A DNA stretch of 64,000 nt, from positions 627,003-691,002 of the forward strand of contig CM007347.1 in the NCBI GenBank assembly GCA_000333855.2. The letters run 5' to 3'. A program made the translations under genes and the position numbers. The notes under the pieces were generated by a model that was not told the origin of the DNA, ran no database searches, and saw only the letters and a program-made list of their open reading frames with translations. Below are positions 53,601 through 62,373 of the stretch, piece after piece. This DNA comes from Endotrypanum monterogeii (taxonomy: Eukaryota > Euglenozoa > Kinetoplastea > Trypanosomatida > Trypanosomatidae). Position 1 is the stretch's first letter, and each line of letters begins with the position of its first letter.

Positions 53601-55509
53601 CTCCTTGAGGAGTATCGCTACCACAAGCCCGGAAACGTTGTCGCACGCGGAGCGCCGACAAAAAAGGCAACACGGTCCAGTGAAGGAACTTTCCAGCGAT
53701 GTTGGCTCGGTGAGCGATGAGCGATTCCCTTCCTTTCCCAATCTGGATTCGATAGAAGACTCTTCCCGCTCGACGTTGGCGCCACTTTTCTCATTTGATG
53801 AGGCAGCAGATGTGTCTCGTGACCAACCCACTAGACGCCAAGTCCTATCACCTGTCTCTGCTGCTACGTGCTCCAACACCGCAGACACAGAAATATGCAG
53901 CGCAACCGCTCCAAACGGTGGTATGGAGAGCGAAATCCCCCGCACACAACGGTCAGAGCCACTGCACGTCCACGATGAGGCATCACATTGTGTGCCGCTG
54001 ACTGCGCCGAACTACCCTGATGGAAAGGAGCTGTGTGTCCCGACAGATGACAATGATTACTGGGTGCCCACACGTCCGTCAGGTGCTGAGGGCTGCCGGC
54101 CCGCTGAAGAGGCGACAGCAACTACGACTGACAACGCACCCCGACATCATCCACACTCATCGGCTGGGGTGATTGTTTCATTAGATATATTGGGCTCCTC
54201 AAACACCACTGGCGTCACCACGGCGCCGGCCAGGAAGGGGGACGTTGTTGGAGCCCTCTCAGAGGCAGCAGAGCCTGGTAAACATGCTCAGGTGACCGCC
54301 TCATCCTCTCGCATCACTGGCGCCGCGCCGTGCTTGCCTGAGCAACTGTGTACAGTTGCATTGCCGAAGGAACAGCCTACGCGGCGTCGCAGCGACTCAC
54401 TCCTGATCAGCATCCGTAGTCTGGAGTCCCAATACATTGCCGAGGCACAAGCCGCACGAGTAGCCCTCGAGAGGGACACCTTTGCCGTGGCTGCGGCCAC
54501 CGCTGGGAAGGGAGAGACGCTTCAGCGTCGGCAATCGAACTTGTCTTGTGTCAGCGAGTCTGTCGGAGTGGGAGGCATCAACGGCGCCGCAGGACACATT
54601 GAAGGAAAGGTTTTTGCCGGACCGCGGGGTGATATCGTTGGGCAACGACACCAGCACCTTCCTGATTTTATGACGACGTCACTTCCTATCGACTACCTCG
54701 CGGTCAGCATCCATATTGACCTTGCCTCCTCCTTCGACCCCTTAACTGTTCCGCCGTTACCTCCCACTGGGGTACTTGGTCACGTTCACATGACCTCTTC
54801 GCAGCAGCAGAGAGGTGGCAGCCGGCATCGATTTTGTTTCGGCGCTGCCTCGATGCTAGCTGAGCTCCGTCAAGAGATGAACCTGCAGCTACGCCAAATC
54901 GAAGCCGTAGTGGCCGAAGATCTGGTGCGAGGAACACATCTGCGAGAGTGTTTTGGTGCCGACTCGTTTCCTGAAGACATCACTACACTCGCTGGTGTGC
55001 TGATAGGGGAGAGTGGTGATGGCACCAGGGCGCCAAAGCCGCGCGCTGTCATGAATAGCCGCAGTCGTGACACGGACCACGCGACGGCGGGGGTAGTGCA
55101 CTCAGTCTCAGCCGAAGAAGCTCTCTGCGTCGCGGGCAGGGAAGCGAGTCTGGAATGGGACAAGGGTCGCAGAGGCGATGGGGGAACAACTTTTCTTTTA
55201 GGGGAACTGAGCAAACAAGGTGCCGGGGACTTCCCGGCCTGCGCACCGCCTGGCAGCACACAAACCAGTGTAGCGAGCGTCCTTCCTCTTCCCATTTTTG
55301 TCCCTGTATCGAAGAAGCCACAGACACGCAACCGGGTGTCACGGACACACTCGCCTCGCCGCATGCAGCCGACTGCTCGTCATGCGCCATCTCCCCGACC
55401 AGCCCAAGAGAAGCCGCTCAGACCTAGTAATCACACGCAACTACCTCCCGCTCCCGCGAGTGTTCAAACAAGTAAGCCCAGCAGCTCCAAGAACAAACGC
55501 CCGCGATGA
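47668..55509 (+). CDS. Giant multi-pass membrane protein with signal peptide, IPT-like and Cys-rich regions, 2613 aa
   Basis: A probable surface or endomembrane receptor-like protein of unknown role. It begins with a signal peptide (about residues 1-29, MRFFLTMWLALCLSITW in its core). Next is a long extracellular region that may form a beta-propeller (LGGVYCVDRVNRMVYAGANIIHVFRID, about 75-101, recalls the opening of Sema domains). IPT/TIG-like sequence follows at about 626-696 (VVDATGGTEVQLSGYGLLPGLMCVFGG) and perhaps 725-830. A Cys-rich, EGF-like stretch lies at about 1171-1250 (CERCPPHGICNG, CADGYEGILCGTCASGYHKFGRSCRRC). About nine hydrophobic helices are visible: near 1252-1279, 1281-1310, 1337-1364, 1642-1668, 1710-1731, 1753-1774, 1780-1800, 1819-1841 and 1855-1877. 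A 275-residue Ser-rich loop lies between the third and fourth. The tail of about 730 residues is Ser/Thr-rich and presumably cytosolic. Many N-glycosylation sequons occur before the first span. The start is ATG; a second Met at residue 6 is possible. Its last 78 codons are duplicated after the N gap. Confidence 0.87.
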   Translation: MLCVRMRFFLTMWLALCLSITWDIPTWASSLERRGQGRDAAPDTVGYVASLSSTKTDTTLNARLPRYGTSLPGARLGGVYCVDRVNRMVYAGANIIHVFRIDSIDSGGSADDVLGLNNNNAHSSTDAQTQRNGFSTDEAIGRSALGKAFYSTQVGQIDVDGWATACLFANRYELFIAVVDSNAALKANRSGQESASHAHYTVIHRYLHVAIRTVPVWTPSIRAAFPCADSATPDDAVTARETVFIGKSVIVDIDPNAEVAFIATPQWNGVLSVHAISSVSTSTRSLRIPGLAHLLALVRINAHEGARSDKMPMVFIIGFVSSGPPNVTTGAPSEMCSAPLNSSAPWDIVGIPLSSLTSAGGGSRYLVNDVSEAVALGATERLGQCYRDAIRESCSDCTPVAVASSGVGLVVSFVSQEHGATYVAVLPIHTDCTLSRVDDSEFCRSPSSTESLWERTSVRNAAWAPLRSPVDHHRGLNTRLPDTGPVTPTEVLERRARTLLRSPAVQLTQLADTVCDVAGMVVGDDMPQRAYILIICPLFADGAEMVRTSLVQVRLEDDISSVGEPGVKAESIITVRQRYRSSTSSEASEEEVIALDVVNDTRLIHITLRRPDATITVETYTGFGLTAVKPFVVDATGGTEVQLSGYGLLPGLMCVFGGSADVVNVATIINSSVAICVAPAFFEVACRPYPVAVRMSYTAPWALPSASPLRAARSPFTVTLLQLPTPVVMNATATSTGGSHTSSGARERVILRGKQFVEPGIAVTAGLRPSCKFWSPLAIHKEISANASFFNGTAVACLFTSMPMLPPPSFISLSMDGTVFSTTAAPFSVLGKAVALGMRVLTENLTREEESHSVHRDSQSSREVRWQASSLIHGAATDVSKAAAPTVSSSTRSSLPTLEVFFIDSVGNRVSAVDSDGEELLAFVSIAEYATGTSLVDAALTVSSARVATVSLELEGKRLVAFDAEGVAVLSGLSLRCPPIGRVLLRVQVVQEAASNVSSLFAASDLWVNTVEGAPYRTAFVGKLSTTYYPDWPLLRHQPVIGVQDECLNTFRTLNDTVLPGVLTVQLYSERYHVLATGSIEKEGAVPYGRPWTVKRPQNNMFYLTNISLPAVSFRTWYYITISSDLPQPKLWSKAIEVLSCDTGYRSVLHTVEASAETVEKESAATQSIRCERCPPHGICNGTSTVAAEDGYWRLDARTTHFISCRSVYGSAEACVRDGQCADGYEGILCGTCASGYHKFGRSCRRCLPKNAQYLLLVLMSVVTVGVLTCMVVGLALIPPAPLLVVSTRNVVLTVQVLSLLSHVTLMWPSILDGLFNGLSAMSGLPQTFLSCNMSPQGILIFISCAPLVLIPLVAALSRLWLRLLKQHRLNAHSVCAIVLAALLHRKQECFHILRHTTARKMWESNTRRKTRTSPHSGLDALESHTSASPQTPYSLSSEWLARGGEAIHLNPLDSGSSSPIMQHPVTPSMQGVGGTSPDFSLRRDLPVSGRLTDPEGFVLDVFALRLKGELKTLVACHPGTSEELTILSAMEQGDEGLLEAVACMSAPLVAKAQVEEWTQHALDVEGFLSDHREAPNSFPMRRSGSQGFDAARSASSGPGSLPPQGMGADESPKRCASPIMWRRVGMISAYRAIAVHQFRASWTAVLLSTTCVTLMCLYSHLLIQALLWQRCISLGIGVRGAHVPKAIPSNGASLHCDSTAYFSMRGLGRCMLIIYGLGTPSALAAVAILLKRHYGKDVAHAALPLMVFDPTALDLIISVWHFAAELVGSVAVTQASAPMLQIGALVVVMGLSLIVYSAWCVRGRLSGVRIWVFSVPLHGIITASQVIVFVLGNLLLLFSYLTLSEWTLTVAMERAFVGLTVAGIAVVGAMLLAVTLHEALMNLWHMRESGAAAVRNTVADRQTLQSLVQRYRDTCHTIKLYFEGCQRGLLVAQKLDALSRGLLAVENASAAAAAMEHSISLSSRSRVSVSGTSTPTPSLRSIATTSPETLSHAERRQKRQHGPVKELSSDVGSVSDERFPSFPNLDSIEDSSRSTLAPLFSFDEAADVSRDQPTRRQVLSPVSAATCSNTADTEICSATAPNGGMESEIPRTQRSEPLHVHDEASHCVPLTAPNYPDGKELCVPTDDNDYWVPTRPSGAEGCRPAEEATATTTDNAPRHHPHSSAGVIVSLDILGSSNTTGVTTAPARKGDVVGALSEAAEPGKHAQVTASSSRITGAAPCLPEQLCTVALPKEQPTRRRSDSLLISIRSLESQYIAEAQAARVALERDTFAVAAATAGKGETLQRRQSNLSCVSESVGVGGINGAAGHIEGKVFAGPRGDIVGQRHQHLPDFMTTSLPIDYLAVSIHIDLASSFDPLTVPPLPPTGVLGHVHMTSSQQQRGGSRHRFCFGAASMLAELRQEMNLQLRQIEAVVAEDLVRGTHLRECFGADSFPEDITTLAGVLIGESGDGTRAPKPRAVMNSRSRDTDHATAGVVHSVSAEEALCVAGREASLEWDKGRRGDGGTTFLLGELSKQGAGDFPACAPPGSTQTSVASVLPLPIFVPVSKKPQTRNRVSRTHSPRRMQPTARHAPSPRPAQEKPLRPSNHTQLPPAPASVQTSKPSSSKNKRPR
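48554..48581. repeat. Perfect 28-bp palindrome inside a coding region
   Basis: CCCTCGTGCGCATT is followed directly by its reverse complement AATGCGCACGAGGG, with no spacer. It is GC-rich, unlike the AT palindromes elsewhere in the window, and encodes ordinary-looking sequence (ALVRINAHEGA) in the giant membrane protein. Confidence 0.95.
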
Positions 55510-55573
55510 TGCCACAATATTTAAAAAAAGCTCGCGTTACTCCGTTTTCCGACTGTACGCATCAAGAAACAGT
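55276..55573 (+). repeat. 298-bp direct repeat, copy 1
   Basis: Covers the last 78 codons of the giant membrane-protein gene and 64 bases of its 3' flank. It is repeated at 55594-55891 with no difference that I can see. Confidence 0.95.
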
Positions 55574-55593
55574 NNNNNNNNNNNNNNNNNNNN
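55574..55593. other. Assembly gap, 20 N
   Basis: Twenty unknown bases between two copies of the same 298-bp sequence, as happens when overlapping contig ends are scaffolded without being merged. Confidence 0.99.
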
Positions 55594-55891
55594 AGCGTCC
55601 TTCCTCTTCCCATTTTTGTCCCTGTATCGAAGAAGCCACAGACACGCAACCGGGTGTCACGGACACACTCGCCTCGCCGCATGCAGCCGACTGCTCGTCA
55701 TGCGCCATCTCCCCGACCAGCCCAAGAGAAGCCGCTCAGACCTAGTAATCACACGCAACTACCTCCCGCTCCCGCGAGTGTTCAAACAAGTAAGCCCAGC
55801 AGCTCCAAGAACAAACGCCCGCGATGATGCCACAATATTTAAAAAAAGCTCGCGTTACTCCGTTTTCCGACTGTACGCATCAAGAAACAGT
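55594..55891 (+). repeat. 298-bp direct repeat, copy 2
   Basis: Matches 55276-55573 at an offset of 318. Bases 55594-55827 repeat the 3' coding end of the previous gene including its stop codon, so this is a duplicate gene fragment and not a separate gene. After 55891 the sequence continues as the real downstream flank. Confidence 0.95.
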
Positions 55892-55976
55892 TGCACGTTC
55901 CTTCAAGGTAGCCCCCCCCCCCCTCTTATCCACACACACGCAACCTGGAAACGGCGCAAGTCGGGTAGATGACTGG

Positions 55977-55978
<2 letters not shown>

Positions 55979-56007
<29 letters not shown>
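55979..56007. repeat. (TA)n microsatellite
   Basis: A TA tract of about 29 bases just after the duplicated segment. Confidence 0.95.
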
Positions 56008-56929
56008 GTTTGTATACTTTTATATTTCCCCTTCTGCAAGCCCGACACTCCTCACCCTTTTCCCTTCTGCGCTCAGCAACTCGTTTCATGCCACGGAAAA
56101 GCTAAAGATGCCAGGCCAACACGTGTGCGCGTAGACGGCGCTGTCTTCTTTTGTGTGTGTGTGTGTGTGCTTGTTTTACTGCGACGAATTCTTTTTTTTT
56201 TCTCCACGCCGCTCTTGAGAGTTGGCCCGATGGGACACTCGGCACCGCACATAATCGAGTCGAAAATACCTTATTTTAATATTCTTGTACAGGAGTTCAT
56301 GAGAAGAAGTGCGTAGCACACCCAGCTCCTTTCGTTCACATTCCGTCTCCTCTGAAGAGGGAGAGGCAGGTGAACGGCTCACATGAGTCCACGCATGGGA
56401 ACCCATGCACAACTTTCGTTGCGCACATCTGTATAAAACACTTTCTTCACCCCTTCCCCCCCTTTTTTTTCCTATACAAACGTACGTATTCGTTCTCTGA
56501 AACCACTCTCGCGCTCCATTTGTGCACGGGCATTATATATATATATATATAAACGTCAAGCAACGTTACCCTTTCCCCCTTTTTATCCACTGCTATACGA
56601 TCCCTATCTGGGAGGAAAAGATTTTGAAAAAAAACAGATTTCAAAAAGTGGTGACATACATTCACTTCGCTTTTGTTTTTCCTTCTGGGGGCTCCTACCA
56701 TCATTTCCTCTTTTTTTTTTCTATTTCCAGAGTCCTACTTTCTACCGTGCGTAGTTACCTCCTTGAGGCACCCTGTGTCTACCTCCCCTCTCCCAGCAGA
56801 AGCACCCATCCCCATCGACAGAGAACGAAAAAAAAAAAAAACGGTTACGCCGCACAAAGGTTACAGTTGACAGTCCCATTGCGCAAGCGTGCCTCATCTT
56901 GCTTTCCCTGCGCTTCCTCATTTACACCT

Positions 56930-56933
<4 letters not shown>

Positions 56934-56966
<33 letters not shown>
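56934..56966. repeat. (GT)n microsatellite upstream of Mex67
   Basis: About 33 bases of GT, followed by a short T/C stretch and AG sites near 57000, directly before the start codon at 57003. In the mRNA precursor this would be a UG repeat beside the likely acceptor region. Confidence 0.9.
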
Positions 56967-56967
<1 letters not shown>

Positions 56968-57002
56968 CTTCTGTCGTTTCCCCACAAATATACCCCAAAG
57001 CG

Positions 57003-58652
57003 ATGTCACGCCCGTACAGTAGGAAAGGTGGCCCGTACAACTTCCGCAGCGGCGGCGGCGGCGGCGGCGTTGGCGTTCTTGGCAACGGCAACGCCAGCGG
57101 CAACGGCAATGGAGGCAACTTTGGACGTGGGGCTGGTCGCGGCGGAGGCGGTGGCGGCGGTCGCTTTAAGAATCACCACCGCGGCGGTGGCGGTGGTGGC
57201 GGCGGCGGCGGCCACAACTCGAAAAACAGTCATAGCGACAACAACGGCGGTGGCAGCGGGGCCGACGTCATGAAGGTCCTACTTTCCCTTCTATTTGAGA
57301 AGTCGTACAGCCAAATATTCAACGAATCAAACGGGATGCTAAATCTCTCGAACACGCGCGCCAGCCCCGACCTCGAGCCAGTCCAGAAGCGGGTGGACTA
57401 CAACAGTGTCGCCTTCTGCAAGGTACTGGCGGAGGTGCTGCGGGAAAGGTTTGCTGACCGCATTCGTGTATTGCAGCTAGATGACAATAGCATCCGCCAG
57501 TTCAAGGTTTTTCTCACGGCCCTGGCAGACGCTGATATCCACCGTGGCATCACGGCCATCTCTGCCCGGAACAACGGTATCAACGATCTCTCCTTCGTCG
57601 GCGGGCTAAAGCGCTACGACGGTCTGAATGAACTCCTGCTCATCGGAAATCCTGTGGCGAACCAAAAAGATTACTCCACCCGCCTCAGTCGAGACTTGCC
57701 TCGGCTTAACATGATCGACGGCGTTGCTGTCGACCGTGCTCTGCTGCGCCTCCCGAACCCAGTGAACTCGACTCCTCCATCGCAGCAACAGCTCAGCGTC
57801 TTGCATTATCTCGAGCAGACAATGTTTCAGTCTATGGCCTCGGGCAACTATGCCACCGTTACCCATTTATACAGCCCTCATTTCTCGGCCCTGTCGATCA
57901 GTCGGGGCCCAGAGCCCCTCCCTCAGCGCGTGCCCGCCAGCGCGGCGCTCAACACCGGCGACCTCGAGAAGCAGCTGCGAAACCAAATGCAAGCTGATTT
58001 CTCGAAGCTGCGCTCAAGCCAGGAATTCCGAAATCTCGCCACCGACAGTGCGGGCTCTATGCGCAACATCGCTAAAGGACCACAGGAGATCGTCCCCAAG
58101 CTGCGGAAGATGTGCGGCGGTGACACGTGCATGTCGGTAGAGATTGAGTTCAACCCAAACTTCAACGTGGTGATGATGGACCACAGCTTCCACGTGCGTG
58201 TGCCCGTATGTGTGGTGACAGTTCACGGCAAGATGCGCTATCTATGGAATCCCATCCAGCCGGAGACGCGGCAGCCTATTTTTGCAGCCGGCAAAGCCCC
58301 AATGATCTCCACCTTCTTTGATCGCACCTTGACAATGACGTGGGACGGCAACACCAACACATGGGCGATCGCAAATGACATGGTGCTGATGCGCCCAGAT
58401 CGCGCTGTGGTTCACGACGACGGTACTCCAAGCAGCCCCCTCTTCTTCGCGAACACCCCTTCGCGCATTGAGCAGATGCGCCGCCGCCTGATGCCCGGTA
58501 TCACAGCCGAAGTCATGGCTGTCCTTGTCAATGCAAGCGCTTCCGACGAAGATGTAAAGCAGGCAGTCACACAGATGTTGATGCTACCGGCAGAGCAGCT
58601 GCAAGCCGTGGCGGCGGACCCAGACTCCGCGAAACGTGCTCTGGGTCTTTAA
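57003..58652 (+). CDS. MEX67: mRNA export factor Mex67/NXF1-like, 549 aa
   Basis: Expected to carry mRNA through nuclear pores. The start is ATG 57003; the longer frame begins at a non-ATG codon and passes through a GT repeat. The N-terminus (about 1-85) is Gly/Asn/Arg/His-rich low complexity with RGGG-like motifs. A leucine-rich-repeat domain follows (about 150-240: IRVLQLDDNSIRQF, GITAISARNNGINDLSFVGGL, LNELLLIGNPVANQ, LPRLNMIDGV). An NTF2-like domain spans about 264-465, opening with LHYLEQTMFQSMASGNYATVTHLYSPHF. The C-terminal 65 residues (RIEQMRRRLMPGITAEVMAVLVNASASDEDVKQAV) fit the TAP-C/UBA-like fold that binds FG nucleoporins. No N-terminal CCCH zinc finger is visible, although I recall one in Trypanosoma brucei Mex67; this may therefore be a paralogue (Mex67b-like) or a divergent form. 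Confidence 0.88.
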   Translation: MSRPYSRKGGPYNFRSGGGGGGVGVLGNGNASGNGNGGNFGRGAGRGGGGGGGRFKNHHRGGGGGGGGGGHNSKNSHSDNNGGGSGADVMKVLLSLLFEKSYSQIFNESNGMLNLSNTRASPDLEPVQKRVDYNSVAFCKVLAEVLRERFADRIRVLQLDDNSIRQFKVFLTALADADIHRGITAISARNNGINDLSFVGGLKRYDGLNELLLIGNPVANQKDYSTRLSRDLPRLNMIDGVAVDRALLRLPNPVNSTPPSQQQLSVLHYLEQTMFQSMASGNYATVTHLYSPHFSALSISRGPEPLPQRVPASAALNTGDLEKQLRNQMQADFSKLRSSQEFRNLATDSAGSMRNIAKGPQEIVPKLRKMCGGDTCMSVEIEFNPNFNVVMMDHSFHVRVPVCVVTVHGKMRYLWNPIQPETRQPIFAAGKAPMISTFFDRTLTMTWDGNTNTWAIANDMVLMRPDRAVVHDDGTPSSPLFFANTPSRIEQMRRRLMPGITAEVMAVLVNASASDEDVKQAVTQMLMLPAEQLQAVAADPDSAKRALGL

Positions 58653-59179
58653 GGTTGGGGGCGGATGGAGTCATGCGTCGTAACTCATATCGCAAAGATG
58701 AAGGGGAAAGTGAACACGAAAGATATAGACCGGAAAGCAAGAGTGGAAACAAGGGAATAAAAAATGTGAGCAGCTCTACGATGTTATCATGTGGGCGATG
58801 AGATACGACATTGCGCTCATTTTAATTTTTTTTTTTTTTGTATCGGCCCTGTTTTTCTCGAGATTGATTGACTTTTGCATATTTCTGTGTCGCTTCCGTT
58901 TCTCTCCCCCTGATCTCTCAAACGCCATCTCCTCCTCCCTTTCTCCTCTAAACCAATGTCATCAGTGCTACATGAGCTTCTTGTGTCGATCTCTTGTCAT
59001 GATGCGATAAAATTAACGTGTGTTTTACCTCTTTGTTCACAATGACAATGCCTTCTCCTTCGACATATGTCTCTCTTTTTTTTTTTTTCTTTGTTTGTCG
59101 TGTTCCTCTGTCGACGCACCTTCAGACCCACAAACCCACTTTCTCGGCCTTTTTTTTTCCTCCCTCTTCTTTTCAGTTG

Positions 59180-59383
59180 ATGCGCTCTGGTGTTGTTGAC
59201 TTTCGGTGGTCGTTCGATATGTCTCTTTCATTTGTGTGCGTGTGTGTGTGTGTCTGTGTGTGTGAGTGCGTGCGCCTACCCGTTCCCCTCCCTCATGTTT
59301 CACCAAAATCACCTGGTTTCGTGGCTCTAGCTCTACTTGTGATGTTGGCTGTGGTGGCTGCTGTTGCTCCTTCGGGACACTAA
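59180..59383 (+). CDS. Doubtful small ORF with C-terminal hydrophobic segment, 67 aa
   Basis: The ATG lies 3 nt after a strong T/C tract ending in CAG (59176). The product begins MRSGVVDFRWSFDMSL, then a VCVCVC run from a GT repeat, and ends with a hydrophobic stretch (FVALALLVMLAVVAAVAPSGH) that could be a tail anchor. The repeat-encoded centre argues against a conserved protein. A spliced noncoding transcript is the main alternative. Confidence 0.2.
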   Translation: MRSGVVDFRWSFDMSLSFVCVCVCVCVCECVRLPVPLPHVSPKSPGFVALALLVMLAVVAAVAPSGH

Positions 59384-59389
59384 TACAAG

Positions 59390-59432
<43 letters not shown>

Positions 59433-60110
59433 GCATATGTAGATATGTATGCCTCGCCGCCTGGTTGGTGTGAGTGTATTTTTCCATTTTCTCCCATCCT
59501 TCCTTTTTTTCCATCATTTATGATTGCCGACGTAAGGGGCTGTTGTAAGCACCACCACCTCCTCCCGTCTTTTTTTTTCTTTGCGATAGGAGTCGGTTGG
59601 CTGGTCGGGTTGGTTTGGTTTGGTTGGTTTCGGTGCTCAGATACTGAGGCATTGGTGCTCAAGAAGGTTTTTTTTTTTTTAGGGCAGAGCATTGTTAGCG
59701 TTGCTGACATGGGAAGAAAGGTTGAAGAAGGGGGGGGGGAGCAAAGGCAGTAGTGAAGCAGAAAAAAAAACGTGTGTGAAGAAGGTGTAGAGAGCTCAGT
59801 AGTCCGACGCGCTGTCTGCAGAAAGACGTAACACACACAAATACACACACGGTCACCCCCTCCGTCCCGGCCCAGTCCGCCCATGCTACGACTTCTCCCT
59901 TGCGCTCCGTGACCTTGGAAATAAAAAAATTGTATTTCTCATTATTGTCGTCGTTTTTATCGTTGTCGTTGTTCTCCACCCCCCCTCCCTCTATTGCTTT
60001 CGATGGTTCTGTAGGCGCAGAAGGACAAGTACCGGCTCGCATTTGTTTGTTGTATGTGTCTCTTGCCCAGCCCCCTTCCTCCTTCGGTATACTGCGCGTG
60101 TATCTCTCTC

Positions 60111-60142
<32 letters not shown>

Positions 60143-62332
60143 GGTGTATGTTTGTTTGTCAATTAATTTACTGAAAAACGAAACCAAACAACAACAAGAA
60201 CAAAAAAAAAAAAGATCAGAAAGAAAAAGGAAGCTCACAAGTTAACGACGGCACTTAACTAAGATGATGAGGGGGGAGGTTCATGTAGCGTTCGAGTGAC
60301 CCATAATTCACCTATTTGAAGAGTCTCGCTCTCGAACTATCTTTTTTTTTCCCCCTCCTGGATGGGGATAGGAGACCCGACAACGGTTCTCTCAAGCACG
60401 TGCGTACAGGGAGAAGATGTTGTTCTTTTACCGACGACGAGAAAAGACGAGGTGTGAGTGATCGCGTGAGGGTAGAAGTTGCCCCTAAACGCGAAAAAGA
60501 AAGAAATAAAGCAGTAGCAGTCTACGGTGATGGGAGGCCCACCGCAGGATCATTCATGCCCCATTGCCTCCGCGTCGCCCTCACTCGTGCTTCTTCTTGT
60601 TTCGGTCACACTGTAATAGTCGACTACTCGCTGTCATGGTAACAACCTCCTCATCCCATGGGTACCTGTGCTTGCCTGTATCCCTGTTTTGTGTGCCAGG
60701 TGACTGCCGATGCACAGTGATGCGTCGTGGAATCGTTCACAAGGGGCGTATCCCCGCCTCCCCCCTGTACAACGGAACATAGAGAGACTTATCCTCCAAT
60801 GTTTTTTTTTTCCATCTGCGTCTTCTTTTCGCGGACCTGGAGGCGGAGAGGGTAGTCGCGTGTGTGCCAGCAAAATGTGTTGCTTTGTCTTTTAATAACT
60901 GTGTTCTCTCTCAAAGAGCATTTTTTTTTGTTTTTGGATCTTTGTGGGTTGCATCTCTCTCTCTAAAGATGCGTGCGCGTGAGTGTGTGTGTGTGTGAGG
61001 GCGAGTGAGTGCGATGTGTGAAAATCAATGTCTCCAAGGGAAGAGAGGGTCTGGCTTTGAAAAAGTTTTTCTTCAACAGCCAGCAAAGCAAAAACTGGCT
61101 GAAGGCAAAACTCGAGCCCCTTCCCTTCCCTCCCCCCGTAAAGAAAAGAAAAAAGCGGGTGACGAACTCGGTGAGCCGTGCTGTGTTGGCGCCTCCTCTC
61201 TTCAATTTTGTGGAGTGTAGAGTGTGGGAGGCATGTGTGAGCATTAAGAAAAGCAACTGCAACGAATAAAGGACGGAAACGAGGAGGAGAGACTGTGAAC
61301 GGTGAAAAAGCATCAATTCAGAAAAAGGCCCGTGAATTTGTGTGTAGGGGGGATGGGGACGAAGGAACCCCTCTTGATCGAAGCCAACACACTTCACTCA
61401 TTTCGCTTTGCCCGTGACAGTGTCCCCATCAGTCGTTTCTCAGTCCGATTTCGCTCATAGCCACCACAGCCCTTGATTATCTATCCATCTAGATCTGTGT
61501 AAGGGGGGTCGATCTGACGAGGAGGTGATCATGTGTTCGTTTAGGCCTGCAGGTAAGCGGAATTTATTCAAAAGAACAAGGGGGGAGTAAGGCGGGGGGT
61601 ATGTTTACATTAACGAGCTTCCCGGCGCGAATGTCTCGCTGCATTCTTTTTTTTTTTTTTTGCTTGCACGTCTGGGCAATTTGCGAGAAGAAGAGGATGT
61701 GTAAATATGAAGAATTGAGACTACAAAGAAAAATGGAGGGTAGTGAGCTGCATATAATTAATAATAATAGTTTTCTTTTTTTTTTTGCACGGTGACATTA
61801 TCAGACACCTTGTCTTGACCCCCCCCCCCTCACTTTTCTCTTTTTATCGAACGCGTACATGCACATCCACACTGGTTTTCTGTTTCCCATGGAAATCCAC
61901 AAGGGCCACAGGAATCAGGCGTCGGATTTGGACTGTTCTGGTGTATTTTTTTTTTTTGCATTCATTTTCCCAGGGAATAACTCTCCCCCTTTTAAACAGC
62001 ATCCCTTGCTATTCGCTCATCCGCGGTGGCACGCCGCCAGTCCCCACACCACCCACAGAAAGTCGCATCTTCAAGAAGGAAGGGGGCGGGTGAACGCATG
62101 TGCGTAGGTGCGTGTTTCGCTCCGTCCCGCTGCTGTGCTTCTTCTCGAGATTTGGGGATCGGGCGGAGGGGGGATAGGTCAGGATCGGGGGGGGGAGGGG
62201 GGGGCTACATCGTTGACTCGTTCGCCCCACAGTGGAAAGTGCGCTTGCTTCGTCGTCCTATACACATGTATGAGATCTCGTTGTTGTCACTGCTAGAGTT
62301 TCTTTCTCCCCCTTTTTTCTTTTCCTCCTCAG

Positions 62333-62333
<1 letters not shown>

Positions 62334-62373
<40 letters not shown>
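62334..62373. repeat. (TTA)n trinucleotide repeat
   Basis: About 13 perfect TTA/ATT units. It is the only long trinucleotide tract outside genes in the window. Confidence 0.95.

Larger units (their letters stand above)
55510..57002. other. Intergenic spacer with assembly gap
   Basis: Includes the N gap, the duplicated end of the previous gene, a TA tract (55979-56007), a GT tract near 56153-56169, a second TA tract near 56534-56551 and the long GT tract before Mex67. No new gene is supported. Confidence 0.6.

Noticed and set aside
55298..55972. 224-codon frame crossing the 20-N gap
   Set aside because: An artefact: it reads the same out-of-frame sequence twice, once from each copy of the duplicated 298-bp segment.
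56889..57002. 38-codon N-terminal extension of Mex67
   Set aside because: Starts at a non-ATG codon and passes through the GT repeat (VCVCVC); ATG 57003 is the natural start.
61009..61269. 86-codon basic frame
   Set aside because: Opens at GTG with no usable ATG; the Lys/Arg content recalls a ribosomal protein but no family segment could be matched.
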